16,642 bases of DNA, from assembly GCA_003551745.1 (NCBI GenBank), contig PUNI01000049.1, forward strand, positions 1-16,642, in the 5' to 3' direction. Below, piece by piece: positions 6,956 through 14,540 of the stretch. The stretch is from Paracoccaceae bacterium. Its GTDB lineage: Bacteria > Pseudomonadota > Alphaproteobacteria > Rhodobacterales > Rhodobacteraceae. Position 1 is the first letter of the stretch. Every line of letters begins with the position of its first letter. Below the pieces are notes generated by a model that had not been told where the DNA came from, made no database searches, and saw only the letters and a program-made list of their open reading frames with translations. Position numbers and translations under genes: made by a program.

Positions 6956-8659
6956 CTACTCCAGCGCGGCCGAGACGGCCGCCGAGAGCCTGCCGGCATC
7001 GGCGCGCGGCAGGGCGAGATACGGGCAGGCCATCTCGGCGGCGAGATTGCGCAGCGCGCGTTCGGGCCGCGCGCCCATGTCGATCACCAGACCCGGCACG
7101 CCCTGGGCGCGGAGGCTGCGGGCCAGCACCTGCGCATCCTCGGCGGCCCGGGCGCGGTCGGCCGCGCCGTCGAGGGCGATATTGGCGCGCCCGTCGGTGA
7201 GCAGCGCCACGGTGGGCGTCATGCCCCGCCCGCGCGCCTGCAGCGCCACCTGCAGCGCCGCCCGCAACCCGGCCGCCAGCGGTGTCCCGCCGCCGCCGGG
7301 AAGCTGCGCGAGCCGGCGCTTGGTCTGCACCAGGCTGCGGGTCGGCGGCAGCAGCAGCTCGGCCTGCTGCCCCCGGAACGCCACCAGCGCGACATGGTCG
7401 CGCCGGGCATAGGCCTCGGCCAGCAGCAGCTCCACCGCGCCCTTGGCCTCGGCCAGCCGGGCGAAGGCGGCGGAGCCCGAGGCATCGACCGCAAAGATCA
7501 GCAACCGGTCGGATTTCTCCTCGAAGCGGCGCAGGCGGATGTCGCCCATGCGGATGTGCAGCGGCCGGTCGGGGTCGGTGGCATGGGCCCGGCGCAGCGG
7601 CTGCCAGGGGGCCGCGTTGCGCAACGTGGCCACCAGATCGACCCGCGCCTCGCCCGAGGGGCGCCCGTGTCGCGCCGGCAGCGGACGTCCGCGGCGGTTG
7701 CCCCTGCGCGCCGCGCCGGCGCCCGAGCCCTTCGAGCCGCGCGCGGGCTTGGCACCGGCGAGACGTTCCAGAAGATCCGGCGGCAGCAGCGCCTTCGCGG
7801 CCTCCAGCAGGATCTCCTGCGGAATCTCGCCCGGGCTTTGCTGCTCCTCGCCCTCGGCCTCCGGTGGCGGTTCGGGGCTCTCGGGCGGCTCCGGCTCCGG
7901 CGGCGGCTGATCCTCGGGCGCCTCGGCCTCGGGAAACCGGGTCGCCCGGGGCACCAGCACCAGTTCGACGGCGCGCGTCAGATCCTCGACCGCGGCTTCG
8001 GCGCGGCCGGCAAGCGCGGCCTCGGCGCGGGCGGCGCGGGCGGCCAGCAGCGGGGCGCGCAGGCTCGCGATGCCGAGCCTCAGGCCCACGGCGACCAGAT
8101 CCTCGGCGGCGTGGTCGGGCAGGCGCACCTCCGGCAGCAGCGCCCGGGCCGCGGCCAGCGCCGCGGCATCGAAGACGAAGCCCGGGCAGTCCCGCCAGCG
8201 CAGATCGGAAAGATCGATGTGAAAGGCGAGCCGGTCGGCCAGCGCCGACGGCAGGCTCTCCTCGGGCTCGGCGCCCTCGTCGAGCGCGATCAGCGCATGG
8301 CGGTGGGCGTCGAGCGTACCGGCCAGCCGCGCGGCCAGGCCCGTCGGGCAGCGCTCGGCCATGGGCAGCATCAGCGCTGCCGGCTCGGCCAGCAGGCCCG
8401 GGCGCGTCACCACCCGGCCCTCGGCGAGGGTGGCGGCCAGATCGACGCCGCCAAAGAGCGCCTCGTCACCGATGCCGGGGTGCAGCCGGCGCAGTGGCAG
8501 CGGCAGGACCGGCAGAGCCGCCACCGCCGCCTCGCGCACCGGGCCCGAGCGGGCCCGCAGCCACAGCCCGCCCAACCCGCCCGGGTCGATCGCCAGCAGC
8601 GCCAGCGCACCCCCGAGCCGCGCCCACTGGGCGGCGGCTTCGGCATGGGCTGGGATCAC
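6956..8659 (-). CDS. bchD: BchD, magnesium-chelatase ATPase subunit D
   Basis: BchD pairs with BchI in the AAA+ motor that drives magnesium insertion into protoporphyrin IX by BchH. The 567-residue product has three parts. The N-terminal AAA-like region lacks a Walker A motif, as is normal for BchD. An acidic proline- and glutamate-rich linker lies at about residues 240-280. The C-terminal von Willebrand A domain has MIDAS residues DASGS at about 391-395 and a later TDGRAN near 487. The start is GTG at 8659-8657, overlapping the bchI stop as GTGA, which indicates translational coupling. A longer open frame extends upstream into bchI but is out of keeping with the family length (about 560). 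The stop is TAG at 6956-6958. Confidence 0.94.
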   Translation of the reverse strand: MIPAHAEAAAQWARLGGALALLAIDPGGLGGLWLRARSGPVREAAVAALPVLPLPLRRLHPGIGDEALFGGVDLAATLAEGRVVTRPGLLAEPAALMLPMAERCPTGLAARLAGTLDAHRHALIALDEGAEPEESLPSALADRLAFHIDLSDLRWRDCPGFVFDAAALAAARALLPEVRLPDHAAEDLVAVGLRLGIASLRAPLLAARAARAEAALAGRAEAAVEDLTRAVELVLVPRATRFPEAEAPEDQPPPEPEPPESPEPPPEAEGEEQQSPGEIPQEILLEAAKALLPPDLLERLAGAKPARGSKGSGAGAARRGNRRGRPLPARHGRPSGEARVDLVATLRNAAPWQPLRRAHATDPDRPLHIRMGDIRLRRFEEKSDRLLIFAVDASGSAAFARLAEAKGAVELLLAEAYARRDHVALVAFRGQQAELLLPPTRSLVQTKRRLAQLPGGGGTPLAAGLRAALQVALQARGRGMTPTVALLTDGRANIALDGAADRARAAEDAQVLARSLRAQGVPGLVIDMGARPERALRNLAAEMACPYLALPRADAGRLSAAVSAALE

Positions 8660-9660
8660 CCGAAGACCTCTTCGATCACCCGGCCGACGCGGGCGCCGCT
8701 GCCGGCCTCGTCGAGCGGATCGCGGCGCAACCGGTGGCGCAGCGCCATCGGCGCGACCCGGCGCAAGTGGTCGCGGTTCAGCTTCTCGGCGCCCTCGAAT
8801 GCGGCCAGCGCACGGGCGGTGCGCAGCAGGGTCAGCTCGCCGCGCAGCCCGTCGGACCCGAGCGCGAGGCAGAGTTCGGCACAATCCTGCAGCGCCGCCT
8901 CGGGCGTGGCGATCTTCGGCAGGGTCTCGCGCGCGGCGAGGATCTGCTTGCGCAGCTTCACGTCCTGCCTGTGCCACTTGGCCATGAATCGGTCGTGGTC
9001 ATTCTCGTAGGCGTCGCGGCGGCGGATGACCTCGATCCTCGTGGCAATGTCCTTCGGCGAGGTGACCTCGACCGACAGCCCGAAGCGGTCCAGCAGCTGC
9101 GGGCGCAACTCGCCCTCCTCGGGGTTGCCCGACCCGACAAGCACAAAGCGCGCCGGATGCCGGATCGAGAGCCCTTCGCGCTCGACCACGTTCTGGCCGG
9201 ATTGCGCCACGTCGAGCAGCAGATCGACGATGTGGTCCTCCAGAAGGTTCACCTCGTCGATGTAGAGATAGCCGCGGTTGGCCCGGGCCAGCAGCCCCGG
9301 CTCGAACGCCTTCTCGCCCTGGCTCAGCGCGCGTTCGATGTCGAGCGCGCCCACGACCCGGTCCTCGGTCGCGCCCAGCGGCAGGTCGACCACCGGGGTC
9401 GGGCGGGTGACGATCTTTCTGGAGGCGAGCCGCGCCCAGTCGGGCACGTCGTCGAGCCGGGCGGAGTTGCAGGGGCAGCTTTCCACCGCCTTGATCGGCG
9501 GCAGCAGCGCGGCCAGCGCCCGCACCGCGGTGGATTTTCCCGTTCCCCGGTCGCCGAACACCAGAACGCCCCCGATCCCGGGGTCGATCGCCGTCAGCAC
9601 CATCGCCTGCTTCATTTCCTCCTGGCCGACGATGGCGGAGAACGGGAAGGGAGCCTTCAT
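8656..9660 (-). CDS. bchI: BchI, magnesium-chelatase ATPase subunit I
   Basis: BchI is the active AAA+ ATPase of Mg-chelatase, the first step committed to bacteriochlorophyll. The 334-residue product carries Walker A GDRGTGKS at residues 36-43, Walker B LYIDEVN at 132-138, a sensor-like asparagine in GSGNPEE (N179) and LLDRFGL near 190. Its length fits the family. ATG at 9660-9658 overlaps the crtA stop as ATGA, and its end overlaps bchD as GTGA, so crtA, bchI and bchD are likely translated in a coupled way. The frame stays open far upstream into crtA, but the Met beginning MKAPFPFSAIVGQEEMK is the conserved start. BchH, the third subunit, is not in the window. Confidence 0.96.
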   Translation of the reverse strand: MKAPFPFSAIVGQEEMKQAMVLTAIDPGIGGVLVFGDRGTGKSTAVRALAALLPPIKAVESCPCNSARLDDVPDWARLASRKIVTRPTPVVDLPLGATEDRVVGALDIERALSQGEKAFEPGLLARANRGYLYIDEVNLLEDHIVDLLLDVAQSGQNVVEREGLSIRHPARFVLVGSGNPEEGELRPQLLDRFGLSVEVTSPKDIATRIEVIRRRDAYENDHDRFMAKWHRQDVKLRKQILAARETLPKIATPEAALQDCAELCLALGSDGLRGELTLLRTARALAAFEGAEKLNRDHLRRVAPMALRHRLRRDPLDEAGSGARVGRVIEEVFG

Positions 9661-10367
9661 GCAGCGGGCCTCTCGAGCGACTTCAGCGGGCTGTCGCCGC
9701 CCCAACTGCCACAGTCGCCGAGGATGCGGAAGCGGGCATAGAGCTCTTCCCGGAACCACTGTCCCTCGCGGACCGCCTTGATGGCGCGGGCGTGCGGCCC
9801 GTCCTCCCGGGCGAAATGCGCCATCGACCTGGTGTCGGGCCAGATCGAGAAGGTGACCTGCTGGAGCCAGGGCAACTCGCCGATGCCGATCTTGAAGGCG
9901 ACGTTCTCGTCCATGCCGATGGCCTTCGAGATGTCGGGCTCGCGGCGCCAGAACTTCAGCGCCACCTTCGGTTTCACCGTCGCCCGGGTCAGCGCCGCCA
10001 GCGGGCCGTCGGCGGGCTCGGCAACGGCGTGGAAGGGCTGGGTGCCGGCCCATTGCCCGCGCACGCTGGTGGCGGCGAGAAACACCGTCCAGTCCTCGGC
10101 GGCATGGGCGCGCCAGCGCGCCCAGACGGGTGCCTCGCCGACGCGCTGCCGCGCGATCTCCTCGCTGGGCCAGGTGGCGAGGATGGCGTAGACGGCGGTG
10201 TTCGGGATCGGCGTGAAACCCTCGCCCGTGCCCGAGCCGCAGAGCTTCCACTGCAGCAGGTCGGGGGTGCGGCGCAACTCCCGGCGGGCAAGGCCCATCT
10301 GGCCGAAGACCCAGAGCCGGGCGGGAATCGACGGGAAGCGGAAAAGCGAGAGGCTGACGGTCTCCAT
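9657..10367 (-). CDS. crtA: CrtA, spheroidene monooxygenase
   Basis: CrtA uses oxygen to convert spheroidene to the keto-carotenoid spheroidenone, the red pigment made in air. The 236-residue product begins METVSLSLFRF and contains stretches typical of the family, such as LWVFGQMGLARRELRR and FKIGIGELPW. ATG at 10367-10365 is preceded by GGAG 9 nt upstream. The stop overlaps the bchI start as ATGA. It is the first gene of the crtA-bchI-bchD-bchO operon, so spheroidenone formation and magnesium chelation share a promoter. The operon diverges from crtIB, with PpsR sites in the gap. The presence of crtA indicates the spheroidene/spheroidenone pathway rather than spirilloxanthin alone. Confidence 0.93.
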   Translation of the reverse strand: METVSLSLFRFPSIPARLWVFGQMGLARRELRRTPDLLQWKLCGSGTGEGFTPIPNTAVYAILATWPSEEIARQRVGEAPVWARWRAHAAEDWTVFLAATSVRGQWAGTQPFHAVAEPADGPLAALTRATVKPKVALKFWRREPDISKAIGMDENVAFKIGIGELPWLQQVTFSIWPDTRSMAHFAREDGPHARAIKAVREGQWFREELYARFRILGDCGSWGGDSPLKSLERPAA

Positions 10368-10387
10368 CGTCCTACTCCAAGCAGGGA

Positions 10388-10405
10388 TGTCAACGAATCC
10401 TGACA
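10388..10405. promoter_or_regulatory. PpsR/CrtJ operator, crtA-proximal site
   Basis: TGTCAACGAATCCTGACA fits TGT-N12-ACA and lies 20 nt upstream of the crtA start codon. Its partner is at 10464-10481, 76 bp away centre to centre, much further apart than the pairs near bchC and crtE/crtD. Confidence 0.78.
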
Positions 10406-10457
10406 TATTCGCCGCAGGGCCGAAAGAGCACTGGACGAATTGCCGCCTCTGGCCTAG

Positions 10458-10487
10458 CCTGACTGTCAAGCGAAACTGACAGTCAGG
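10458..10487. repeat. inverted repeat with 11-bp perfect arms around the crtI-proximal PpsR site
   Basis: CCTGACTGTCA (10458-10468) and TGACAGTCAGG (10477-10487) are exact reverse complements across an 8-nt spacer. The symmetry extends 4 bp beyond the PpsR consensus on each side. If transcribed, it would form a strong hairpin in the crtI leader. Confidence 0.75.
10464..10481. promoter_or_regulatory. PpsR/CrtJ operator, crtI-proximal site
   Basis: TGTCAAGCGAAACTGACA fits TGT-N12-ACA and lies 24 nt upstream of the crtI start codon. It sits at the centre of a longer perfect inverted repeat (10458-10487). Confidence 0.8.
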
Positions 10488-10505
10488 CGAACGGGGGCGC
10501 AGCGG

Positions 10506-12068
10506 ATGCGCGAGCGGATGGAGGGCGACATCGCGGCCCATGCGGGCGGCGGCCGCGCCGTGGTGATCGGGGCGGGGCTGGGCGGGCTTGCCGCGGCGAT
10601 GCGGCTGGGCGCCAAGGGATGGCGGGTGACGGTGATCGACCGGCTCGACAGGCCGGGCGGGCGCGGCTCGTCGGTCACGCAGAACGGCCACCGCTTCGAT
10701 CTGGGCCCCACCATCGTCACCGTGCCGCAGGTGTTCCGCGAACTCTGGGCCGCCTGCGGCCGCGATTTCGACAGCGAGGTGGACCTGCGCCCGCTCGACC
10801 CGTTCTACGAGATCCGCTGGCCCGACGGGTCGAACTTCAGGGTGCGCCAGTCCACCGAGGCGATGCGCGCCGAGGTGGCACGGCTCTCGCCCGGCGACCT
10901 GAAGGGCTATGACCGCTTCCTCAAGGACGCCGAGGCGCGCTATGTCTTCGGCTTCGAGGATCTCGGCCGCCGGCCCATGAATGAGCTCTGGGAGCTCATC
11001 AAGGTGCTCCCGCGCTTCGCATGGCTCCGGGCCGACCGCTCGGTCTATGCCCATGCCGCGCGCCGGGTGAAGGACGAGCGGCTGCGCATGGCGCTGTCGT
11101 TCCACCCGCTCTTCATCGGCGGCGACCCGTTCCACGTGACGTCGATGTATATCCTCGTCTCGCATCTCGAGAAGGAATTCGGCGTCCACTATGCGGTGGG
11201 CGGCGTGCAGGCGATCGCAGATGCCATGGCCCGGGTGATCGCCGATCAGGGCGGCACGCTGCGGCTGGGCGAGGAAGCCGACGAGATCCTCGTGAAGGAC
11301 GGCCGCGCCGCCGGGCTGCGCAGCGCGCGGGGCGAGATCCTCGCCGCCGATCTGGTGATCTCGAACGCCGATGCCGGGCACACCTATTCGCGTCTGCTGC
11401 GCAACCGGCCCAAGCGGCGCTGGAGCGACGCGAAGCTCGACCGACGCACATGGTCGGCCGGGCTGTTCGTCTGGTATTTCGGCACGAAGGGGACGAAGGG
11501 CCTGTGGCCCGAGCTCGGCCACCACACCATCCTCAACGGCCCGCGTTATCGGGGGCTGGTGGAGGACATCTTCCTCAAGGGCCGGCTGGCGGAGGACATG
11601 AGCCTCTACATCCACCGCCCCTCGGTGACCGACCCGACGGTGGCGCCCGAGGGTGACGACACCTTCTATGCGCTCTCGGTGGTGCCGCATCTGGGCTTCG
11701 ACGATCCGGTGGACTGGGCGGCGCAGGCCGAGCCCTACCGCCAGGCGATGGAGAAGGTGCTGGAGGAACAGGTGATGCCCGGTTTCACCGCCCGCCTCTC
11801 GGCCTCCCACATCCTGACCCCGGCGGATTTCCGGAGCCGTTATCTCTCGCCCCATGGCTGCGGCTTCTCCATCGAGCCGCGTATCCTGCAATCGGCCTGG
11901 TTCCGGCCCCACAACGTCAGCGAGGAGTTGCCCGGCCTCTATCTCGTGGGCGCCGGCACCCATCCCGGCGCGGGCCTGCCCGGGGTGGTGAGTTCCGCGG
12001 AGGTGCTGGGCAAGCTCGTGCCCGATGCGCCGGCGATGGCCGCGCCGCTGCCGCAGGCTGCGGAATGA
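10506..12068 (+). CDS. crtI: CrtI, phytoene desaturase (neurosporene-forming)
   Basis: CrtI is the FAD-dependent, membrane-associated desaturase that converts phytoene in three or four steps to neurosporene or lycopene. With crtA, crtC, crtD and crtF nearby, a neurosporene-forming type is expected. The 520-residue product has a nucleotide-binding motif GAGLGG at residues 22-27 followed by an acidic D45. The C-terminal desaturase signature LPGLYLVGAGTHPGAGLPG lies near residue 475. ATG at 10506 is used, behind a G-rich stretch (GGGGGC); an in-frame ATG at 10518 is also possible. It is first in crtI-crtB(-tspO), divergent from crtA. Its stop overlaps the crtB start as ATGA. Confidence 0.95.
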   Translation: MRERMEGDIAAHAGGGRAVVIGAGLGGLAAAMRLGAKGWRVTVIDRLDRPGGRGSSVTQNGHRFDLGPTIVTVPQVFRELWAACGRDFDSEVDLRPLDPFYEIRWPDGSNFRVRQSTEAMRAEVARLSPGDLKGYDRFLKDAEARYVFGFEDLGRRPMNELWELIKVLPRFAWLRADRSVYAHAARRVKDERLRMALSFHPLFIGGDPFHVTSMYILVSHLEKEFGVHYAVGGVQAIADAMARVIADQGGTLRLGEEADEILVKDGRAAGLRSARGEILAADLVISNADAGHTYSRLLRNRPKRRWSDAKLDRRTWSAGLFVWYFGTKGTKGLWPELGHHTILNGPRYRGLVEDIFLKGRLAEDMSLYIHRPSVTDPTVAPEGDDTFYALSVVPHLGFDDPVDWAAQAEPYRQAMEKVLEEQVMPGFTARLSASHILTPADFRSRYLSPHGCGFSIEPRILQSAWFRPHNVSEELPGLYLVGAGTHPGAGLPGVVSSAEVLGKLVPDAPAMAAPLPQAAE

Positions 12069-13159
12069 CGGCCGCGGCCACCGATGCGCCGCCGGTGCCC
12101 TCCGCGCCGGGCGGCACGCGGCTCACCCAGGCCGATCTCGATCATTGCGAGGCGGCGATCCGCACCGGTTCGCGCAGCTTCTTCACCGCCTCGCGGCTGT
12201 TGCCCGGGCGCGTCCGTCGGCCCGCGCTGGCGCTCTATGCCTTCTGCCGGCTGTCGGACGATGCGGTGGACCTGACGCGCGAGAAACCCGCCGCCATCCT
12301 CGCGCTGCGCGACCGGCTCGATCTCGTCTATCGCGGCACGCCGCGCAACGCGCCCGCGGACCGGGCTTTCGCGGCCATCGTCGAGGACTTCGAGATGCCG
12401 CGCCAGCTGCCCGAGGCACTTCTGGAAGGGCTCGCCTGGGACGCGCAGTTCCGCCGCTATGCCACGCTCGCCGATCTGCACGCCTATTCGGCGCGGGTGG
12501 CGGCAGCGGTGGGCGCCATGATGTGCGTGCTGATGCGGGTGCGCGACGCCGATGCGCTGGCGCGGGCCTGCGATCTGGGCCTCGCGATGCAGCTGACCAA
12601 CATTGCCCGCGATGTGGGCGAGGATGCCCGCGAGCAAAGGCTTTTCCTGCCGCTCGACTGGCTCGCGGAGGCCGGCATCGACCCCGAAAGCTTCCTGGCT
12701 GATCCGCAGCCCACGCCCGCGCTGCGCCGGGTCGTGAAGCGGCTGCTGGCCGAGGCCGACCGGCTCTATTTCCGCTCCGAGGCCGGGATCGCCTGCCTGC
12801 CGGTGGCCTGCCGGCCCGGGATCGCCGCGGCGCGCCACATCTACGCCCGGATCGGCGCCGAGATCGCCCGCGCCGGCCACGACAGCATCACCCGGCGCGC
12901 CTATACCGGCGCCGGGGGCAAGCTCTGGGGGCTGGGCAGTGCGGCGGTGCACACCGCCGTCACACTCACCCTTCCGCGTCCGGTGGAGCTGCACGCCCGG
13001 CCCGAGCCGGCGGTTGTCTTCCTCGTCGAGGCCGCGGCCAAGGCGCCGCCCGCGCGCGAGACCTGGGCCGACGGCCGCTCGGCGGCCCTGCTGGCCGTGC
13101 TCGCCGATCTGGAGGCGCGCGACCGCTCGCGCGCCGCCGCCCGGCGCCAGACCGCCTGA
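12065..13159 (+). CDS. crtB: CrtB, phytoene synthase
   Basis: CrtB joins two geranylgeranyl diphosphates head to head to form phytoene, the first dedicated carotenoid step. The 364-residue product has SRSFFTASRLLP at residues 36-47, the first aspartate motif DDAVD at 65-69 (in YAFCRLSDDAVD), and the second, NIARDVGED, at 179-187. All three are hallmarks of squalene/phytoene synthases. ATG at 12065 overlaps the crtI stop (ATGA), so translation is coupled to crtI. The C-terminal ~40 residues are rich in Ala and Arg and not strongly motif-bearing. It is followed by a GC-rich hairpin and then tspO. Confidence 0.95.
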   Translation: MTAAATDAPPVPSAPGGTRLTQADLDHCEAAIRTGSRSFFTASRLLPGRVRRPALALYAFCRLSDDAVDLTREKPAAILALRDRLDLVYRGTPRNAPADRAFAAIVEDFEMPRQLPEALLEGLAWDAQFRRYATLADLHAYSARVAAAVGAMMCVLMRVRDADALARACDLGLAMQLTNIARDVGEDAREQRLFLPLDWLAEAGIDPESFLADPQPTPALRRVVKRLLAEADRLYFRSEAGIACLPVACRPGIAAARHIYARIGAEIARAGHDSITRRAYTGAGGKLWGLGSAAVHTAVTLTLPRPVELHARPEPAVVFLVEAAAKAPPARETWADGRSAALLAVLADLEARDRSRAAARRQTA

Positions 13160-13166
13160 GCCGTGC

Positions 13167-13203
13167 CGCGCGGCCGGTCTGCCGGCTGGCCGGTTGCCGC
13201 GCG
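13167..13203. repeat. GC-rich inverted repeat after crtB
   Basis: CGCGCGGC (13167-13174) pairs with GCCGCGCG (13196-13203), and inner CCGG tetranucleotides can extend the stem. It starts 8 nt after the crtB stop. No T run follows, so it is more likely a 3'-stabilising or attenuating mRNA structure between crtB and tspO than a clean intrinsic terminator. Confidence 0.45.
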
Positions 13204-13233
13204 CAAGAACCGTGCCGGCCGCGACAAACGGTC

Positions 13234-13261
13234 TTGATCCGGGCCGCGCAGCCGCTAGAAC
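13234..13261 (+). promoter_or_regulatory. candidate promoter for tspO, possibly giving a leaderless mRNA
   Basis: TTGATC (13234-13239) and TAGAAC (13256-13261) are 16 nt apart, and each matches four of six consensus bases. The -10 ends 6 nt before the tspO ATG, so transcription would start at or next to the start codon. No ribosome binding site is visible upstream of tspO. Confidence 0.35.
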
Positions 13262-13267
13262 CACCCC

Positions 13268-13738
13268 ATGGATTGGTTGCTCTTCGCCGTCTTTCTTGCG
13301 GCCTGCATCGCAGCCGGGACCACCGGCGCGATGTTCGAGCCGGGTGCGTGGTACCGCTCGATCGCCAAGCCGCGCTGGACCCCGCCCGACTGGGTATTCC
13401 CGGTCACGTGGTTCGCCCTCTACATCTGCATGTCGCTGGCGGCCACGCGCGTTGCCATGACGCCGGACGCCGGGCTGGCGCTGGCGCTCTGGTCGCTGCA
13501 GATCGCGCTGAACACACTGTGGACTCCGATCTTCTTCGGGCTGAAGCGGCTGGGCGCGGCCCTGGTGGTGATCGTCGCACTCTGGTTGTCGGTGGCCGCG
13601 ACGCTTCTGGCGTTCTGGCAGATCGACGTGATCGCAGGCGTGTTGTTCGTCCCCTATCTCGTCTGGGTCAGCATCGCGGGCGCGCTGAACCTCTCGGTCT
13701 GGTGGATGAACCGGGGAGCCGTGCAGCCGGCCTCCTGA
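13268..13738 (+). CDS. tspO: TspO/MBR family outer-membrane regulator (tryptophan-rich sensory protein)
   Basis: TspO is a five-helix membrane protein related to the mitochondrial benzodiazepine receptor. In Rhodobacter sphaeroides it is an outer-membrane protein that dampens photosynthesis gene expression in oxygen and binds porphyrins. The 156-residue product is the usual length, with five hydrophobic segments and the conserved KPRWTPPDWVFPVTW at residues 34-48; later tryptophans (NTLWTPIFFG, SVWWMN) also fit. ATG at 13268 lacks a ribosome binding site; a candidate promoter ends 6 nt upstream. It follows crtB by 108 nt, the crtIB-tspO order known from Rhodobacter, so read-through from crtIB is also likely. 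It converges on the sirtuin gene. Confidence 0.93.
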   Translation: MDWLLFAVFLAACIAAGTTGAMFEPGAWYRSIAKPRWTPPDWVFPVTWFALYICMSLAATRVAMTPDAGLALALWSLQIALNTLWTPIFFGLKRLGAALVVIVALWLSVAATLLAFWQIDVIAGVLFVPYLVWVSIAGALNLSVWWMNRGAVQPAS

Positions 13739-13769
13739 TGGCCCGCCGGCGCCCGTCAGCAAGCGCGAC

Positions 13770-13806
13770 GCCAGCTGCCGACCGGCTCGGTGCCGCGGCG
13801 GCTGGC
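13770..13806. terminator. imperfect GC-rich hairpin between tspO and the sirtuin gene
   Basis: GCCAGC (13770-13775) pairs with GCTGGC (13801-13806), and an inner ACCG/CGGT stem can form in the loop. It lies between two convergent stop codons (13738 and 13818). No T run is present, so a role as bidirectional terminator is tentative. Confidence 0.35.
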
Positions 13807-13817
13807 CCGTGCAGACC

Positions 13818-14540
13818 TCAGCCGGCCAACAGGCGCTCCACCCAGTCTGGCACGACTTCGCTGGCCGGGCCCAGCAGATGCGCGTCGAAGGCGTCGGCGA
13901 CCTCGGACGGCGCGAGGTTGATCTCCAGTGTCCGCACCCCGGCGGCCGCAGCCTCGGACACGAATCCGGCGGCGGGATAGACGGCGCCCGAGGTTCCGAT
14001 GGCGACGAAGAGCTCGGCCCGTGCCAGCGCCGTCTCGATGCGCTCCATGTGATAGGGGATCTCGCCGAACCACACCACATCCGGTCGCGTGGCCTGGGCA
14101 CCGCAGGCGGGGCAGGCGTCGGACGCGTGCATCTCCGCCGGAGCGTCCCAGCGATGGCCGCAGGCGGCGCAGAGCGCGCGGGAAAGCTCCCCGTGCATGT
14201 GGATCACGTCGTGGCTGCCGCCGCGTTCGTGCAGATCGTCGATGTTCTGGGTGACCAGGGTCACCGCGCCCGGCCAGTGCGCCTGCAGCCGCGCCAGCGC
14301 CCGGTGCGCCGGGTTCGGGGCGGCCGCCAGCATGTTGGCCCGGCGGGCGTTGTAGAAGCCCTGCACCAGCGCGGGATCGCGGGCGAAGCCCTCCGGCGTG
14401 GCGACATCGGCGAGATCATATCGCGACCAGATCCCGCCCGCATCGCGGAAGGTCCCCAGTCCGCTTTCGGCCGAGACGCCGGCCCCGGTCAGCAGCAGGA
14501 TCGGCGCCCCGCGACCGACGATGACGCCGTCCGTTCCCAC
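13818..14540 (-). CDS. cobB: CobB-type sirtuin, NAD-dependent protein deacylase
   Basis: Sirtuins remove acyl groups from lysines using NAD. The 240-residue product has GAGVSAESGL and TFRD at residues 19-33, TQNIDDLHERGG at 97-108, and catalytic His116 in HMHGE. A four-cysteine zinc site is formed by CAAC at 124-127 and CPAC at 143-146. Y63 and R66 in FYNARR match the YxxR pocket of SIRT5/CobB-like (class III) enzymes, which also remove succinyl or malonyl groups. The start is GTG at 14540-14538, immediately after the stop of the upstream small gene (TGA then GTG with no gap), so the two are probably co-transcribed and coupled. No closer ATG exists. Any link to photosynthesis or ATP synthase control is inference from position. 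Confidence 0.92.
   Translation of the reverse strand: MGTDGVIVGRGAPILLLTGAGVSAESGLGTFRDAGGIWSRYDLADVATPEGFARDPALVQGFYNARRANMLAAAPNPAHRALARLQAHWPGAVTLVTQNIDDLHERGGSHDVIHMHGELSRALCAACGHRWDAPAEMHASDACPACGAQATRPDVVWFGEIPYHMERIETALARAELFVAIGTSGAVYPAAGFVSEAAAAGVRTLEINLAPSEVADAFDAHLLGPASEVVPDWVERLLAG

Noticed and set aside
7282..9741. Very long plus-strand open frame (over 800 codons) across bchD and bchI
   Set aside because: It is an antisense shadow of two clearly recognisable genes, full of Arg, Pro and Ala, caused by the high GC content.
10406..10463. Specific -35/-10 elements for crtA and crtI
   Set aside because: TTGACA-like strings occur in the PpsR palindromes, but no partner -10 with proper spacing was convincing, so no promoter is placed.
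9657..11963. Long minus-strand open frame extending crtA upstream through crtI
   Set aside because: Only the part from 10367 down is CrtA; the rest is antisense to crtI and crosses the PpsR control region.
11939..14101. Long minus-strand open frame opposite crtB and tspO
   Set aside because: Low-complexity antisense translation with no recognisable domain, opposite two well-supported genes.
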